Shown one piece after another: positions 62,513-64,000 of a stretch of DNA of 64,000 nucleotides. The stretch is from positions 1 to 64,000 of the forward strand of contig DUVN01000005.1 of the NCBI GenBank assembly GCA_012841015.1. Reading direction: 5' to 3'. Within the stretch, counting starts at the first letter, position 1. Each line of letters begins with the position of its first letter. This stretch comes from Clostridiaceae bacterium (GTDB lineage: Bacteria > Bacillota > Clostridia > Saccharofermentanales > DTU023). The notes under the pieces were generated by a model that was given only the letters and a program-made list of their open reading frames with translations, was not told where the DNA came from and ran no database searches. The position numbers and the translations under genes were made by a program.

Positions 62513-63616
62513 TTAGACAGCTTCCGATAATTTATGAATTGTCTCGAAGATGTTACCTCTGTTTGACTTTTTAGGTAAGCCCATTTTTTCTAAGGTTAAT
62601 CCCTCCGACAAATAGTCTCGACTGTTGATGATGCTAAACAGTTTAATAAATGAATCCATAACGGGAGTCTCTACTCCTGCGATACATCCAAAATACTTAA
62701 TTGGGACGAGCCCGTACCCGACGTCCTCGTGAATGTAACGAGTATCTAAAGATGTTGGACACAAAATACTTTGATTCGGAATCGAATCTAACATTGCCTG
62801 TTTAATATCTCTTTGTTCCCAAGCCTCATCAGACGTGTACCCCCATTTATGGAATATGTCTATAAATGGATCAACCTTAAGTCCTAGACTGTCAGCGATT
62901 GAACAGCGCTCTTTATCCAGCTCAGCAATTAAAGAAGCTACAGAAGATGTAGCCCCTTCATAGTAAAACGTGAACGGAGTTTCCATGCGTTCAATATAGC
63001 CAGCATTGACAAGCATTCCAGGAGGATGCAACACTGAATTGATGTTTGACAAAGAACTCACTAAGACATTGTCAACGGGTACGAACTGTGGGAATAGTCG
63101 TAAGATAGTGCGAAGCATTTGAGAATCACCGCCGATTGATCCGAGTAAAACATGCTTCGCCTCACGGTAAATTGCAACGACTTTATCTGCCTCTACTCGA
63201 CAGACATACGGAAGAGTGCTCGTTTCGTAAACATTTTGTTTGCCTTTATAGCCAAAATCTCTCAAGTACTTGCAAAATTGCAATGCACCTCCAGTATGTC
63301 CTGGAGCCAGTAGAATGATCTGATCATCATGTAGAGATTTGGCAATTAATTGCGCGTAATATCCCTGCCCAGTTACAGGAACAGCTACAACGATCAGCTT
63401 TGAACCTGCTATTGCATCCTCAGCAAGATCAGCAATCTTGTGTATGCGAACCCATCTCTCTGAACCTTCAAACCTCACTTTCAAACAACCGCTAGTCATG
63501 ACATCGTCATACTTAGTCGGAGTCCTGTTAAACATCGTACAGTGATGTCCCTTACACGTTAGGCGCGAAGCAAGCGCAAGAGCACCGTTCCCCGCACCAA
63601 AAACTGTTATTCTCAC
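62513..63616 (-). CDS. Opine dehydrogenase family protein, copy 2
   Basis: A 367-residue enzyme: Rossmann loop TVFGAGNGALALA (about 4-16), VVAVPVTGQGY, catalytic His in SNINSVLHPPGMLV, RYIHEDVGYGLVP in the C-terminal domain. It is the first gene of the cluster and directly precedes livHMGF, so its substrate is probably the imported compound. Similar in layout to copy 1 but only moderately alike along its length by eye. Confidence 0.9.
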   Translation of the reverse strand: MRITVFGAGNGALALASRLTCKGHHCTMFNRTPTKYDDVMTSGCLKVRFEGSERWVRIHKIADLAEDAIAGSKLIVVAVPVTGQGYYAQLIAKSLHDDQIILLAPGHTGGALQFCKYLRDFGYKGKQNVYETSTLPYVCRVEADKVVAIYREAKHVLLGSIGGDSQMLRTILRLFPQFVPVDNVLVSSLSNINSVLHPPGMLVNAGYIERMETPFTFYYEGATSSVASLIAELDKERCSIADSLGLKVDPFIDIFHKWGYTSDEAWEQRDIKQAMLDSIPNQSILCPTSLDTRYIHEDVGYGLVPIKYFGCIAGVETPVMDSFIKLFSIINSRDYLSEGLTLEKMGLPKKSNRGNIFETIHKLSEAV

Positions 63617-64000
63617 ATTACTCCCCTTTCATTGACAAAACTTTTTGAGACTATATAACCAAATCAACTTTTCTATAAAGAAAATTCAAATGATATTGAC
63701 ACAGTCTTTAGTGCAGTACTGGGAATCCTTGATAATTCATACATTTGTACAAATCTCCTACTCTGAACGCCAAGATCAGTAATTTGATCATCATCATAAC
63801 CAAGAATCGACAATCTTTAATTAATAAGTCGACTATTTGGTTTAACCTCTTTTAGATGATAGCCCATTCAATCGGAGAATGCAAGCTAAATTTTTTAAGA
63901 TTTCAAATAATCATTAACCTGTTTATTGCTTTAATACAACAATTATGTGGAATTTCTAGGTCACAATATCGCACATTTTGTATATTTATATCTATTGCGA
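63617..64000 (-). promoter_or_regulatory. Promoter region of the opine-dehydrogenase/Liv cluster
   Basis: No gene is seen. Minus strand TTGCAT (63884-63879), 17-base spacer, TATCAT (63861-63856) is followed seven bases later by AGGTTAAACCA (63848-63838), nearly the same palindrome as at 44272-44282 and in the same position relative to the -10. A 12-base palindrome ATTTGTACAAAT lies at 63743-63754 in the long leader. Confidence 0.6.

Noticed and set aside
53927-63616. Opine metallophore (staphylopine-like) biosynthesis
   Set aside because: Opine dehydrogenase plus a DapF-fold racemase recalls CntM and CntK, but no nicotianamine-synthase-like CntL, no exporter and no metal-type ABC importer is present, whereas catabolic enzymes are.

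Overview
The window looks like a chromosomal segment of an anaerobic, low-to-mid GC bacterium of the Bacillota (Clostridia-like). The evidence is the clostridial gene order miaB-mutS-mutL-miaA-hfq-lexA, a Gram-positive type LexA box, strong GGAGG ribosome binding sites, sigma-A type promoters, an L-box (lysine) riboswitch, and oxygen-sensitive enzymes (indolepyruvate:ferredoxin oxidoreductase and aldehyde:ferredoxin oxidoreductase). I cannot name a species.

Layout. 0-3 kb: two exported proteins of unknown function behind a strongly structured, apparently unnamed leader or small RNA (about 2170-2346), then tRNA-Pro. 3-10 kb: a hexapeptide-repeat acyltransferase-like protein, a degenerate tandem repeat, and a membrane-protein/MoxR/DUF58/transglutaminase operon. 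10-19 kb: miaB, mutS, mutL, miaA, hfq and self-regulated lexA. 19-21 kb: a repeat-rich scar with a truncated DUF4143 ATPase gene and a long palindrome. 21-37.7 kb: mostly minus-strand housekeeping genes: a divergent MurE-like ligase, asd, a tyrosine recombinase, M18 aminopeptidase, iscU-iscS, rarA, glyA, thiI with its own cysteine desulfurase, a GntR regulator, an RNase HII-YraN fusion, rbgA and rplS. 38-44 kb: an amino-acid ABC transporter under a lysine riboswitch, then a DHHW/MBOAT/DUF4358 envelope-acylation operon.

44-64 kb is a distinct accessory region, visibly more AT-rich than the rest. It holds a plus-strand operon (two-cluster ferredoxin, tungsten-type aldehyde oxidoreductase, FCD-family GntR regulator) facing a minus-strand cluster of 15 genes. 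That cluster encodes two different opine-dehydrogenase-family enzymes, a complete Liv-type ABC importer, a proline-racemase-family epimerase, an MmgE/PrpD-family protein, an M24 aminopeptidase-like hydrolase, both subunits of indolepyruvate ferredoxin oxidoreductase flanked by the split alpha and beta subunits of an ADP-forming acyl-CoA synthetase, and a flavodoxin-like reductase.

My reading is that this is an opine (N-carboxyalkyl amino acid) or related imino-acid catabolic island. Substrate would be imported by Liv, stereochemically adjusted, split by an opine dehydrogenase to an amino acid and a 2-oxo acid, and the oxo acid converted via IOR to an acyl-CoA whose thioester yields ATP; ferredoxin electrons and the resulting acid would connect to the aldehyde oxidoreductase. 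A motif matching the FadR/FCD-family consensus (TGGTTAAACCA and variants) lies just downstream of candidate -10 boxes in both opposed operons and again upstream of the internal opine dehydrogenase, which suggests one regulator controls the whole island. No part of this pathway has been tested here; it is inference from family membership and context.
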